Assembly: GCA_019312695.1 (NCBI GenBank)
Contig: JAFDCT010000095.1
Coordinates: 1-8,853, forward strand
Direction: 5' to 3'
Length of the DNA stretch: 8,853 nucleotides
DNA from: Deltaproteobacteria bacterium
Lineage (GTDB): Bacteria; Desulfobacterota; Desulfobulbia; Desulfobulbales; BM004
Part shown: in pieces, positions 1 through 6,102 of the stretch
How positions within the stretch are numbered: the first letter of the stretch is position 1
Layout: each line of letters opens with the position of its first letter
The notes under the pieces: generated by a model
Databases searched by the model: none
Told to the model about the DNA's origin: nothing
The model's input: the letters and a program-made list of their open reading frames with translations, nothing else
Made by a program: the position numbers and the translations under genes

Positions 1-666
1 AGAAAAGAAACAGCGGCCAAGCTCTTTCCCGGTTCCAGGGTTTTTACCTGTGATGTGGAGTACGAGGAAAATATTGCCCGGGTAAAAGAGGAAATTGCCT
101 CGTTAGTTGACGGAAAAATTCACGGCATCGTGCACTCAATTGCTTTTGCCAACTATGGAGAAGGTTTTAAGCCGTTCCATGAGACAAACAAGAAAGATTT
201 TCTCCAGGCGGTTGACATTTCCTGCTTTTCACTCATCAGTATCTGTAAACATTTCAGGGAACTGCTTGATGCCAACGGCTCGGTTGTCACCATATCTATT
301 TCCACCACCCGGATGGCGGCAGAGAATTATGGCTATATGGCCCCTATCAAGGCAGCCCTTGAGTCATCACTCTGCTTTTTGGCCAAAAGTTTTTCCAGCT
401 TTTCCAATGTAAGGTTCAATGCAGTCTGCCCGGGACTGCTCAAAACATCTGCTTCCGCTGGCATACCAGGTTACGTGGACAGCTACCTTTATGCGGAGAA
501 GCTCACATTGCGCAAAAAGGGGCTCCAAACACAGGAAATTGCAAATATCGCGGCTTTTCTCCTGTCAGAGAATTCCTCTGCCATCACTGCGCAAACCATA
601 GTTGCCGATGGCGGCATGGGCATAAACTATTTTGATGCGGAAATCATCGCCAGGGTTGTGGGTTAA
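1..666 (+). CDS. Enoyl-ACP reductase, FabI/FabL-type SDR (5' partial)
   Basis: The reading frame is open from base 1, so the gene begins left of the window; a GTG at 55 is internal, not the start. At least 221 C-terminal residues are visible. The fold is a short-chain dehydrogenase of the enoyl-ACP reductase subgroup: a CDV motif near residue 17 where the cofactor adenine binds, VHSIAFA at about 44-50, a Tyr-x6-Lys active site in [10 protein letters not shown], and VADGGMG near the C-terminus. Family members reduce trans-2-enoyl-ACP with NAD(P)H in the cytosol. The Tyr-x6-Lys spacing separates this group from classical SDRs (Tyr-x3-Lys). The second tyrosine of E. coli FabI (Tyr146) aligns with Ile, closer to FabL. 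The stop overlaps the next ATG by one base (TAATG), implying translational coupling to the condensing enzyme. It could be a specialised pathway enzyme rather than the housekeeping reductase. Confidence 0.85.
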   Translation, partial: RKETAAKLFPGSRVFTCDVEYEENIARVKEEIASLVDGKIHGIVHSIAFANYGEGFKPFHETNKKDFLQAVDISCFSLISICKHFRELLDANGSVVTISISTTRMAAENYGYMAPIKAALESSLCFLAKSFSSFSNVRFNAVCPGLLKTSASAGIPGYVDSYLYAEKLTLRKKGLQTQEIANIAAFLLSENSSAITAQTIVADGGMGINYFDAEIIARVVG

Positions 667-1715
667 TGAAGTATCAGCATGTGAGACTGCATGGCTTTGG
701 CTACGAACTGCCGCCGAATGTGATCACCTCTGAAGCCATTGAGGAGAAGCTTGCGGCAGTTTACAGCAAACTGAAGCTTCCCAGAGGCCGCCTGGAACTC
801 ATGAGCGGTATCAGGGAGCGGCGCTTCTGGGACAGGGGAACCAGGCCGAGTGATGCTGCTGTCATGGCAGGCAGGAAAGCCCTTGCTGCTTCAACCATCC
901 CGGCCGGAGAACTGGAATGTCTGATATTTACCTCGGTTTCCCGCGACATGATGGAGCCGGCGACTGCATCCTTTGTTCACAGCCAGCTGAATTTGCCTGA
1001 ACGCTGCCTGGTCTTTGATATTTCAAATGCCTGTCTCGGCTTTTTGGACGGCATGCTCTTTCTTGCCAACATGATAGAGCTCGGTCAGGTTAAATGCGGC
1101 TTGCTGGTGGCCGGAGAGACAGCCGAGGGACTTGTGGATTCAACCATTAGCAATTTAGTAAGCGACTCCAGCCTGACCCGCAAGACCATCAAGTATTCTT
1201 TTGCCTCGCTTACTATAGGTTCAGGGGCTGTAGCCCTTGTTATGACCCATGAAAATTACAGCAAGGGACAACAGAAATTCATCGGCGGGGCCTATCGGGC
1301 CAACACCATGCACAATGAGCTCTGCCAAGGTGGACAGACGAGCGAATCCAGTGGTGCTCATGGTTCTATCCTGATGGCCACTGATTCCGAAGAGCTTATG
1401 AAGCAGGGCATTGAAACAGCAAAAAATACCTGGGATGATTTTTTAAAGGCTCTGGGTTGGCTCCCGGACGAGATCAATGTATATTTCTGTCACCAGGTAG
1501 GTCAGGCTCATGCCCGTCTTCTTTTTGAACGCTTGGATCTTGACCCGTCCAAAAATTTTGAAACCCTATCATATTTGGGCAATACAGGTTCAGTTTCAGC
1601 ACCGGTTACCATGGCAACAGGTATTGAGCAAGGTGTCTTCAGCAAGGGGCAGCGTGCTGCTCTGCTTGGTATTGGCAGCGGCATAAACTGTCTGATGCTG
1701 GGCGTGGAATGGTAA
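666..1715 (+). CDS. OleA-like 3-oxoacyl-ACP synthase III family thiolase
   Basis: This 349-residue thiolase-fold condensing enzyme matches OleA more closely than FabH. OleA joins two long-chain acyl-CoAs head to head by a non-decarboxylative Claisen condensation. Stretches resembling Xanthomonas OleA, recalled from memory, are TSVSRDMMEPATAS (89-102), FDISNACLGF (117-126) and ALLGIGSGINC (332-342). The catalytic residues align: nucleophile Cys123 in NACLGF, His276 in CHQVGQAH, Asn306 in YLGNTGS, and Glu97 in MMEPAT, which OleA supplies across the dimer interface. Length is normal for the family. The start ATG overlaps the stop of the enoyl reductase, and the stop overlaps the next gene. No OleB, OleC or OleD gene lies in the window, so the product could be a 2-alkyl-3-ketoacyl compound or ketone rather than an olefin. 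A KAS III using an ACP-bound substrate is an alternative. Confidence 0.87.
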   Translation: MKYQHVRLHGFGYELPPNVITSEAIEEKLAAVYSKLKLPRGRLELMSGIRERRFWDRGTRPSDAAVMAGRKALAASTIPAGELECLIFTSVSRDMMEPATASFVHSQLNLPERCLVFDISNACLGFLDGMLFLANMIELGQVKCGLLVAGETAEGLVDSTISNLVSDSSLTRKTIKYSFASLTIGSGAVALVMTHENYSKGQQKFIGGAYRANTMHNELCQGGQTSESSGAHGSILMATDSEELMKQGIETAKNTWDDFLKALGWLPDEINVYFCHQVGQAHARLLFERLDLDPSKNFETLSYLGNTGSVSAPVTMATGIEQGVFSKGQRAALLGIGSGINCLMLGVEW

Positions 1716-2338
1716 AGCCTGAGGGAGTGAATAAGGATATGCACTCAGAGAATGCAGCAAATGATCTGACTGAAAAGCAGGGCCAGCTATTGATCAGTTT
1801 GGCACGTGAAACCATTGCCGCAAGGCTTGGGCTTTCTGTTGGGGGCAGCTCAAAAATTTCAGCCGAAGATCTTACAGCCCCAATTTTTCATGAAAAGCGA
1901 GGCACATTCGTCACCTTAAAAATAAAAAAACAGCTGCGCGGCTGCATGGGCTGCCTGACGCCGTCTGAAACTATCCTTGAAGGCATACAGCGTAATGCCA
2001 TAAATTCTGCCTTTAACGATCCCCGTTTTCAGGCACTGACGGAGTCTGAGCTTGAACAGGCAGAAATAGAGATAAGCATCCTGACCAATCCCCAGAAACT
2101 GGAATATACTGATGGCAAGGATCTGCTGCAAAAACTGCGGCCCGCTATTGACGGTGTGATTATCGGCCAGGGCATGGCCCGCGCCACATTCCTGCCCCAG
2201 GTCTGGGAGCAACTTCCCAGGGCTGAGGACTTCCTGTCTCATCTCTGCAGAAAAGCAGGTCTGCCTCCTGATACCTGGAAGAGGGGTGAACTTGACGTGT
2301 CAATTTACCAGGTCCAGTACTTTCATGAAACCAGCTGA
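1709..2338 (+). CDS. amrA: AMMECR1 domain protein (AmmeMemoRadiSam system protein A)
   Basis: The protein is a 209-residue AMMECR1-domain protein. The family hallmark LRGCMG is at residues 76-81, followed by NDPRF (103-107) and a C-terminal GVIIGQGMARATFLPQVW segment (149-166), all in the usual order. Family members are small cytosolic proteins, often encoded beside a MEMO1-like protein and a radical SAM enzyme; their biochemical role is not settled. Neither partner is present within the window. The ATG at 1709 overlaps the thiolase stop by seven bases. An in-frame ATG at 1739 (199 residues) has a GAGGGAG sequence 11 bases upstream and fits the usual family N-terminus better, so the true start may be there. 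The domain itself begins near LTEKQG in both versions. The family assignment is firm; the function in this operon is unknown. Confidence 0.88.
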   Translation: MVKPEGVNKDMHSENAANDLTEKQGQLLISLARETIAARLGLSVGGSSKISAEDLTAPIFHEKRGTFVTLKIKKQLRGCMGCLTPSETILEGIQRNAINSAFNDPRFQALTESELEQAEIEISILTNPQKLEYTDGKDLLQKLRPAIDGVIIGQGMARATFLPQVWEQLPRAEDFLSHLCRKAGLPPDTWKRGELDVSIYQVQYFHETS

Positions 2339-2924
2339 AGTTGTTCTAACGCCTGAATTCAGCAGGCAGGTGGCCGAACTCTACCATGATATGGAGGCAG
2401 CCTACGACAAAACTGCAGGATCTCTGCAATTTTCGTGTTCGGGCTGCCCTGATAACTGCTGTGACAGTTATTTTCTCCATCATACCTATACTGAATGGTC
2501 CTATCTGTGGCAGGGCCTCAAAATCCTTGAGAACAGCCAACGGCAAAGCATAACTGAACAAGCAAAAAAATATGTGCTAGAAAGTGAGGCGGTTCTGGCC
2601 AGAGGGCAGCGGCCCATCATTATGTGTCCCCTGAACAGGGATGGCCTTTGTTCGCTTTATTCTCACAGGCTGATGATATGCCGGTTACACGGCGTCCCTG
2701 CAACCTTCATCAGGCCGGATGGCCAGAAAATAAATTTTCCGGGGTGCTTCCGCTGCCAGGAGCAAATCGCTGCAGATAATTCCGTCGTCCCGCTTGACCG
2801 CACGCAATTTTTCAGAAGGCTGGTCGACCTGGAAATTGGTCTGCTCGGACACAGAAGAATGACAGCCCCCAAGGTGAAACTGACCATAGCGCAGATGATT
2901 GTCAAGGGGCCTCCCAGCCTATAA
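2325..2924 (+). CDS. YkgJ-like cysteine cluster protein
   Basis: The protein has 199 residues and nine cysteines: CSGCPDNCC (38, 41, 45, 46), Cys101, Cys109 and Cys119 in a CPL-x5-C-x9-C arrangement, and CFRC (141, 144). A clustered CxxCxxxCC motif followed by CPLL/LC-Y-R-P-x-x-CR-like segments is typical of the YkgJ/UPF0153 family, thought to bind zinc or an Fe-S cluster. This member differs in detail: RLMICRLHG stands where the family usually has RPxxCRxF. No signal peptide or membrane segment is visible, so it is probably cytosolic. I chose the ATG at 2325; a GTG at 2286 in the same frame would add 13 residues but increase overlap with the AMMECR1 gene from 14 to 53 bases and has no spaced ribosome site. 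Function is unknown; metal binding is inferred from cysteine spacing. Confidence 0.75.
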   Translation: MKPAEVVLTPEFSRQVAELYHDMEAAYDKTAGSLQFSCSGCPDNCCDSYFLHHTYTEWSYLWQGLKILENSQRQSITEQAKKYVLESEAVLARGQRPIIMCPLNRDGLCSLYSHRLMICRLHGVPATFIRPDGQKINFPGCFRCQEQIAADNSVVPLDRTQFFRRLVDLEIGLLGHRRMTAPKVKLTIAQMIVKGPPSL

Positions 2925-2973
2925 TTAATATTTGCCCATTTATAGCAATGCGACACAAACATCCTGGTCTGCC

Positions 2974-3243
2974 ATGAAAGAAACCGACAGTCATAAACTA
3001 AGAAATGCCATTCTTGAGGTCATCAATACACAGGTTCGTGATAACGATCCGCCTGAGACAAAACAGGCCCTGATAAGGCTCCAGGGGCAAGGCTTTTCAG
3101 AAGAAGAAACTCTGAAGCTTATCGGTTATGTGGTTGCTGTAGAGGTGTTCAGTGTTTTGAAGGAAAACCGTCAATACGACAGGGAAAAATACATTTCTGC
3201 CTTAAATGCTTTGCCCACACTTCCCTGGGAAAAAGAGGCTTAG
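2974..3243 (+). CDS. Small conserved-looking hypothetical protein
   Basis: The product is an 89-residue acidic, mostly helical protein of unrecognised function. Notable parts are a polar motif RDNDPPET (22-29) and an amphipathic helical stretch GFSEEETLKLIGYVVAVEVF (40-59). I recall similar short proteins with NDPPET and SEEEA segments in diverse bacteria but cannot name a family with confidence. There are no cysteines, no signal peptide and no clear membrane helix. The ATG at 2974 is the only ATG start in frame; an in-frame TTG at 2932 would add 14 residues. Neither has a strong ribosome site. The gene lies 49 bases after the cysteine-cluster gene and 4 bases before the hydrolase, so it is very likely translated as part of the same operon. 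The position between other real genes and the clean frame support it being genuine. Confidence 0.65.
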   Translation: MKETDSHKLRNAILEVINTQVRDNDPPETKQALIRLQGQGFSEEETLKLIGYVVAVEVFSVLKENRQYDREKYISALNALPTLPWEKEA

Positions 3244-3247
3244 GGCC

Positions 3248-4189
3248 GTGAAGCTCTTCCTGAAGACCCATAACGGCAAACCGGAAATGCCGGTCATAGT
3301 TCTTATTCACGGCCTCGGCATGAATAACTACTTCTGGGTAAACCCTGAAAAATGCCTTGTGCTGGGGGGATTGGCACCACTAACAATTTTTCTCAGCAGT
3401 GAGAGAGCCAAAACAGACAATACCATATCTTTTGGCTCTGCAGAGCCCCACATAGAGGGGTTGTGGAACTGTTTGAAAAGAGAAGGATATTCATTGATAT
3501 CCTGGACTCAGAGCCAGCCCCTCGGTCCGGTTCAGATAGCAGTTGATGAGCTTAAAACAAGTCTTGACAGAGCCAGGCATAAATGGCCGGGCCGGGCAAT
3601 ATACCTAGTGGGACACAGCCGCGGAGGCCTTATTGCCCGGCGATTTCTGGCTGCTGAAAATGCGGAAGATGTTGCAGGGCTTATAACCATCTGCAGCCCC
3701 CACTCGGGTACCAGCATGGCTAAATTTTCCCGTTATCTCAAACCGGCAGGGGTACTGCTGGAAAAGATTCTGCCAACCAGATCCAAGGCAACCTTGACAC
3801 AGGCCCTGAGCCGTCTTTCGGCTTTTTTTCAGAGCCCTGCGATTGCTGAACTCGAACCTGACTCAGACTTTATGGCATCCCTGCCAAAAAGATTACCGCA
3901 GCATATTGCAAAACTTTCCTTTGGTGGTACAAATCCGGCCCTGTTTCACGTTATTGTCCGGCTACCCTCCGATAACCACAAAGTTATCAAGTTCCCTGAC
4001 CTGCTTGCCGGTGCTATTCCACCAGGACATATGCCGAGAGAAATGACACCTGGCCTTGGCGATGCCCTGGTATCGGCAGACAGTGCCTATCTGCCTGGCA
4101 GCAGGCATTACGATGTTTCCGCGAACCATGTCAAGGCTGCCTATGACAGCAGTATTCATGAAGTAATTCTTGATTTTCTAAAAACGTAA
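3248..4189 (+). CDS. Cytosolic alpha/beta hydrolase, serine lipase/esterase type
   Basis: The product is a 313-residue alpha/beta hydrolase. VIVLIHGLG (15-23) gives the oxyanion-hole HG motif, LVGHSRGG (120-127) is the nucleophile elbow with catalytic Ser124, GDALVS (271-276) supplies the probable catalytic Asp272, and NHVKA (293-297) the catalytic His294. The GD-x-LVS plus NH arrangement resembles triacylglycerol lipase or PGAP1-like proteins. I see no signal peptide, so it should act in the cytosol, perhaps on an acyl ester or thioester. I chose GTG at 3248 because AGAGG lies 9 bases upstream; an ATG at 3206 in the same frame lacks a ribosome site and overlaps the previous gene. The Ser nucleophile argues against an OleB-type enzyme, which uses Asp. 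Substrate is unknown; its place at the end of the acyl-condensing operon suggests lipid or product turnover. Confidence 0.82.
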   Translation: MKLFLKTHNGKPEMPVIVLIHGLGMNNYFWVNPEKCLVLGGLAPLTIFLSSERAKTDNTISFGSAEPHIEGLWNCLKREGYSLISWTQSQPLGPVQIAVDELKTSLDRARHKWPGRAIYLVGHSRGGLIARRFLAAENAEDVAGLITICSPHSGTSMAKFSRYLKPAGVLLEKILPTRSKATLTQALSRLSAFFQSPAIAELEPDSDFMASLPKRLPQHIAKLSFGGTNPALFHVIVRLPSDNHKVIKFPDLLAGAIPPGHMPREMTPGLGDALVSADSAYLPGSRHYDVSANHVKAAYDSSIHEVILDFLKT

Positions 4190-4206
4190 CAGGTGTTTTT
4201 CTAAAA
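4174..4206 (+). repeat. 10-bp direct repeat TTTTCTAAAA at convergent gene ends
   Basis: TTTTCTAAAA occurs at 4174-4183 (the last codons of the hydrolase) and again at 4197-4206 (overlapping the mntP stop). It is a short low-complexity repeat and may be fortuitous. Confidence 0.35.
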
Positions 4207-4212
4207 TACACC
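4192..4212. terminator. Weak bidirectional hairpin between hydrolase and mntP
   Basis: GGTGT (4192-4196) pairs with ACACC (4208-4212). After one T-T mismatch, a further T-A-rich extension (TTT with AAA) leaves a very small loop. It lies between two convergent genes separated by only 11 bases, where a shared terminator would be expected. It is not a canonical intrinsic terminator: the stem is AT-rich and no U-tract follows on either strand outside the stem. Part of it is inside the mntP coding sequence. Confidence 0.3.
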
Positions 4213-4770
4213 ATGCTGGTGCAGGATATTTAAACCTATCCCCAGGAGCACCAGGCCGCCGGCTATTTCTGCCCGGGAACCGATCCTGGACGCGGAACCG
4301 AGCAGACAGCCGAGTTTCAGGCCCATAATTGTCATGAGGGTTGCCACTGCGCCTATTATGGCTGCAGGCAGCCAGATGGAGACATTAAGCACAGAGAAGC
4401 TCAGCCCCACGGCCAGGGAGTCTATGCTTGTGGCAACTGAGAGCATAACCAGGGTATAGCCCTTGGTTGGATCGACTTTTTCAGCCTCTTCTTCGCGGCC
4501 TACCACGGCATCCTTAATCATCTTGGCAGCCACCAGGGCCAAAAGCCCAAAAGCCAGCCAGTGATCTAAACTTTCAAGCAGCGTTCTAACCGTCAACCCT
4601 GCGGCCCATCCGACAATATTCATCATGGCTTGAAAGAGGCCGAAGTGGAAGGCAAGCCTGAAGGTCTGGCGGCCGCTTACCTGGCAGAGACTGACGCCCG
4701 AAGCAAAGGCCACGGCAAATGCATCAACTGCCAGCGCCAGGGCGATGAGTATAATGGTCCATATTTCCAT
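4201..4770 (-). CDS. mntP: Manganese efflux pump MntP
   Basis: The product is a 189-residue MntP (former YebN/UPF0059) inner-membrane Mn(II) exporter of normal family length. Two related halves are visible: ALAVDAFAVAFASG near the N-terminus (Asp16) and SVATSIDSLAVGLSF (111-125, Asp117), each holding the membrane-embedded aspartate that the E. coli protein needs. Six hydrophobic segments can be drawn at roughly 4-24, 38-60, 70-86, 105-126, 132-153 and 169-183. A charged cytosolic loop (91-100, REEEAEKVD) separates the halves. The ATG at 4770 starts the first helix directly, as in relatives. Many mntP genes sit behind a yybP-ykoY manganese riboswitch; I do not recognise one in the 328 bases upstream. 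The gene stands alone on its strand, convergent with the lipid operon and divergent from kdsD. Confidence 0.95.
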   Translation of the reverse strand: MEIWTIILIALALAVDAFAVAFASGVSLCQVSGRQTFRLAFHFGLFQAMMNIVGWAAGLTVRTLLESLDHWLAFGLLALVAAKMIKDAVVGREEEAEKVDPTKGYTLVMLSVATSIDSLAVGLSFSVLNVSIWLPAAIIGAVATLMTIMGLKLGCLLGSASRIGSRAEIAGGLVLLGIGLNILHQHGVF

Positions 4771-4776
4771 CCGGTT

Positions 4777-4805
4777 CTTATATACCAGTGGACATAAGCA
4801 GACAA
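4777..4805 (-). promoter_or_regulatory. Candidate sigma-70 promoter for mntP, nearly leaderless
   Basis: On the - strand, TTGTCT (4805-4800) and TATAAG (4782-4777) are separated by exactly 17 bases. TATAAG differs from the -10 consensus at one position and TTGTCT from the -35 at two. The ATG begins six bases after the -10 box, so transcription would start at or very near the start codon, giving a leaderless mRNA. No clear ribosome site precedes the ATG, which fits. This is pattern-based only. Confidence 0.3.
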
Positions 4806-4889
4806 GTTATTATCAACAAAAAACAAATCACTGTTCTGGCACCAGGATTTTTTTCATGTCACGGAGAAACAGCCGGGACCCTTAATTTT

Positions 4890-4910
4890 TTGCAGAATGG
4901 AAATCTGCAA
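4890..4910. other. 7-bp perfect inverted repeat in the kdsD upstream region
   Basis: TTGCAGA (4890-4896) and TCTGCAA (4904-4910) form a perfect stem around a 7-base loop. The T-run lies before, not after, the stem on the + strand, so it is not a standard intrinsic terminator. The left arm belongs to the 15-base repeat, so the right arm could pair instead with the second repeat copy at 5082-5088. Confidence 0.6.
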
Positions 4911-4966
4911 GTGTCACAGCCCTTCTGTCTGTAATTCGCCAACAAGATAATTCAGTGGCTTTTAGG

Positions 4967-4995
4967 TTGATTATAGGAACAATAGGTCTTACTAT
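4967..4995 (+). promoter_or_regulatory. Candidate sigma-70 promoter for kdsD
   Basis: TTGATT (4967-4972) and TACTAT (4990-4995) are separated by 17 bases; each matches the consensus at four of six positions, including the most conserved ones of the -10 box. Transcription from about 5002 would give a leader of roughly 100 bases carrying the tetraloop hairpin and the second repeat copy, but not the 4890-4910 hairpin. Confidence 0.3.
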
Positions 4996-5016
4996 TCTTG
5001 CTGCCTGAAACAGTAT

Positions 5017-5030
5017 TTGCCTCGGGGCAA
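5017..5030 (+). other. Small TTGCC-TCGG-GGCAA hairpin in the kdsD leader
   Basis: Five perfect base pairs (5017-5021 with 5026-5030) close a four-base TCGG loop. No T-run follows, so it is not a terminator. It may be a structural element of the kdsD 5' leader or chance. Confidence 0.35.
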
Positions 5031-5050
5031 TAATTGTAAAGGCTGGCAGT

Positions 5051-5072
5051 GTTATGGGTTTGTTATGGTAAC
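5051..5072 (+). promoter_or_regulatory. Possible operator: GTTATGG heptamer repeated one helical turn apart
   Basis: GTTATGG occurs at 5051-5057 and 5062-5068, an 11-base period that places both copies on the same DNA face. The second copy is also within the small dyad GTTA-TGG-TAAC (5062-5072). The element ends 26 bases before the kdsD start codon. It is operator-like in arrangement, but no regulator is identifiable. Confidence 0.3.
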
Positions 5073-5098
5073 TTTAATTTTTTGCAGATAAAAGACAG

Positions 5099-6070
5099 AT
5101 GACGATTGAACAGGCCAGAGAAGTTTTAACCATTGAAGCAGAAGGCATCCTGGCGGTTCGGGATCAGGTCGGGCCAGATTTTGACAAAGCCATTGACATG
5201 ATAATGAACTGCCCCAGCAGGGTTATTTTGACCGGTATAGGAAAATCAGGGATAATTGGTCAGAAAATAGCCGCCACCTTGAACAGTACCGGCACAGCCT
5301 CTTTTTTTCTGCATCCGGTCGAAGCAATGCACGGGGACCTGGGAATTGTTGACGCCAGAGATGTGGTACTTGCAATTTCTTACAGCGGTGAAACTGCGGA
5401 GCTGAACCTTCTGGTCAACAGTCTGAAAAACCGGGCGGTTAAAATAGTTGCCATGACAGGCGATCCTGGGTCAACCCTGGCAAAACTTGCTGATAGCGTA
5501 TTAAATGTTGCTGTGCCGAAAGAAGCATGCCCACTGGGACTGGCGCCAACGGCCAGCACCACAGCTGCCCTGGCGGTGGGTGATGCCTTGGCGGTTGTCC
5601 TTCTTGACCGCAAAAAATTTAAGGAGTGTGATTTCCGCAGAAATCATCCCGGCGGCAGCCTGGGTGAACGCCTGAAGGTAAGCGTTTCAGAAGTAATGTT
5701 CACCGGTGAGCACATTCCCATGGTGCGGGAGAATACCCCTTTGCGTCAGGCTATTGTCATTTTAAATGCCAAGAACCTGGGTGCAGTCCTCATTGTTGAC
5801 GAAGAGCAGCGGGTGACAGGAATTATTACCGATGGTGACATCAGGCGTATGGTGGCCAAGGAGGTAAACCTGGACACACAATACGCTGTTGATCATATGA
5901 CCCCGGCGCCTAAAACCATATCAAAGGAGCTTCTGGCTGCCGATGCGCTCAGCATTATGCAGCAGCATGAAATTACCATTCTGCCCATAACCGACTCCCA
6001 GGGGCACCTGACAGGCATTCTGCATCTGCATGATCTCCTCGGTAAGGGCGAATTTCGCTTCATGGTATAA
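5099..6070 (+). CDS. kdsD: D-arabinose 5-phosphate isomerase (KpsF/GutQ/KdsD family)
   Basis: The product is a 323-residue SIS-plus-CBS isomerase converting ribulose 5-phosphate to arabinose 5-phosphate, the first committed step to Kdo for lipopolysaccharide. The SIS domain covers about residues 30-180: GIGKSG (46-51), HPVEAMHGDLG (72-82), SYSGET (94-99), TGDPGSTLA (120-128) and APTASTTAAL (149-158); NHPGGSLG (182-189) follows. Two CBS repeats occupy about 200-255 and 265-320, with ITDGDIRR (243-250) and the C-terminal LTGILHLHDLL. His78 and His183 correspond to the conserved active-site histidines. Length and order match E. coli KdsD closely. The ATG at 5099 lacks a strong ribosome site. No kdsA, kdsB, kdsC or lpt genes follow, unlike the common kds-lpt cluster; instead cooT comes 32 bases later. 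Presence of this gene implies an outer membrane with Kdo. Confidence 0.95.
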   Translation: MTIEQAREVLTIEAEGILAVRDQVGPDFDKAIDMIMNCPSRVILTGIGKSGIIGQKIAATLNSTGTASFFLHPVEAMHGDLGIVDARDVVLAISYSGETAELNLLVNSLKNRAVKIVAMTGDPGSTLAKLADSVLNVAVPKEACPLGLAPTASTTAALAVGDALAVVLLDRKKFKECDFRRNHPGGSLGERLKVSVSEVMFTGEHIPMVRENTPLRQAIVILNAKNLGAVLIVDEEQRVTGIITDGDIRRMVAKEVNLDTQYAVDHMTPAPKTISKELLAADALSIMQQHEITILPITDSQGHLTGILHLHDLLGKGEFRFMV

Positions 6071-6102
6071 AACAAACCTTAAACGAAAGACAGGACAGAA
6101 AA

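Larger units (their letters stand above)
4882..5088 (+). repeat. 15-bp direct repeat TTAATTTTTTGCAGA, two copies
   Basis: The copies are at 4882-4896 and 5074-5088, identical over 15 bases. Including seven bases to the left (from 4875 and 5067) they match at 19 of 22 positions. The right copy ends 10 bases before the kdsD ATG. A chance match of this length within a 328-base region is unlikely, even with its T-run. Confidence 0.75.
4771..5098. other. 328-base divergent intergenic region, mntP / kdsD
   Basis: This AT-richer stretch has no convincing gene. It holds candidate promoters for both flanking genes, a 7-bp perfect hairpin, a 15-base direct repeat whose copies are 192 bases apart, a small tetraloop hairpin and a helically phased heptamer repeat, each listed separately. 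A 17-codon frame at 4897-4950 is considered unsupported. I do not recognise a named riboswitch on either strand. Confidence 0.7.

Noticed and set aside
1508..1744. 78-codon - strand frame across the thiolase 3' end
   Set aside because: It is antisense to the conserved catalytic region of the OleA-like gene with no independent support.
1916..2242. 108-codon - strand frame
   Set aside because: It lies wholly within the AMMECR1 gene on the opposite strand and has no coding features of its own.
3248..4189. OleB beta-lactone decarboxylase assignment for the operon hydrolase
   Set aside because: OleB belongs to the Asp-nucleophile haloalkane dehalogenase group; this protein has a GHSRG serine elbow and a lipase-type GD-x-LV segment.
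4837..4852. Sigma-54-like TGGCAC-N5-TTTTT
   Set aside because: The -24 half matches, but the essential GC of the -12 element is missing.
4836..4854. CTGG/CCAG followed by seven T's as an intrinsic terminator
   Set aside because: The loop would be two bases, which is too tight, and no gene ends upstream of it on the + strand.
4897..4950. 17-codon frame beginning MEICKC upstream of kdsD
   Set aside because: The cysteine spacing is eye-catching, but the frame is very short, no ribosome site precedes it and its ATG sits in the loop of a hairpin.
4771..5098. yybP-ykoY manganese riboswitch upstream of mntP
   Set aside because: Looked for on the - strand because mntP often carries one; the characteristic conserved loops were not recognised by eye.
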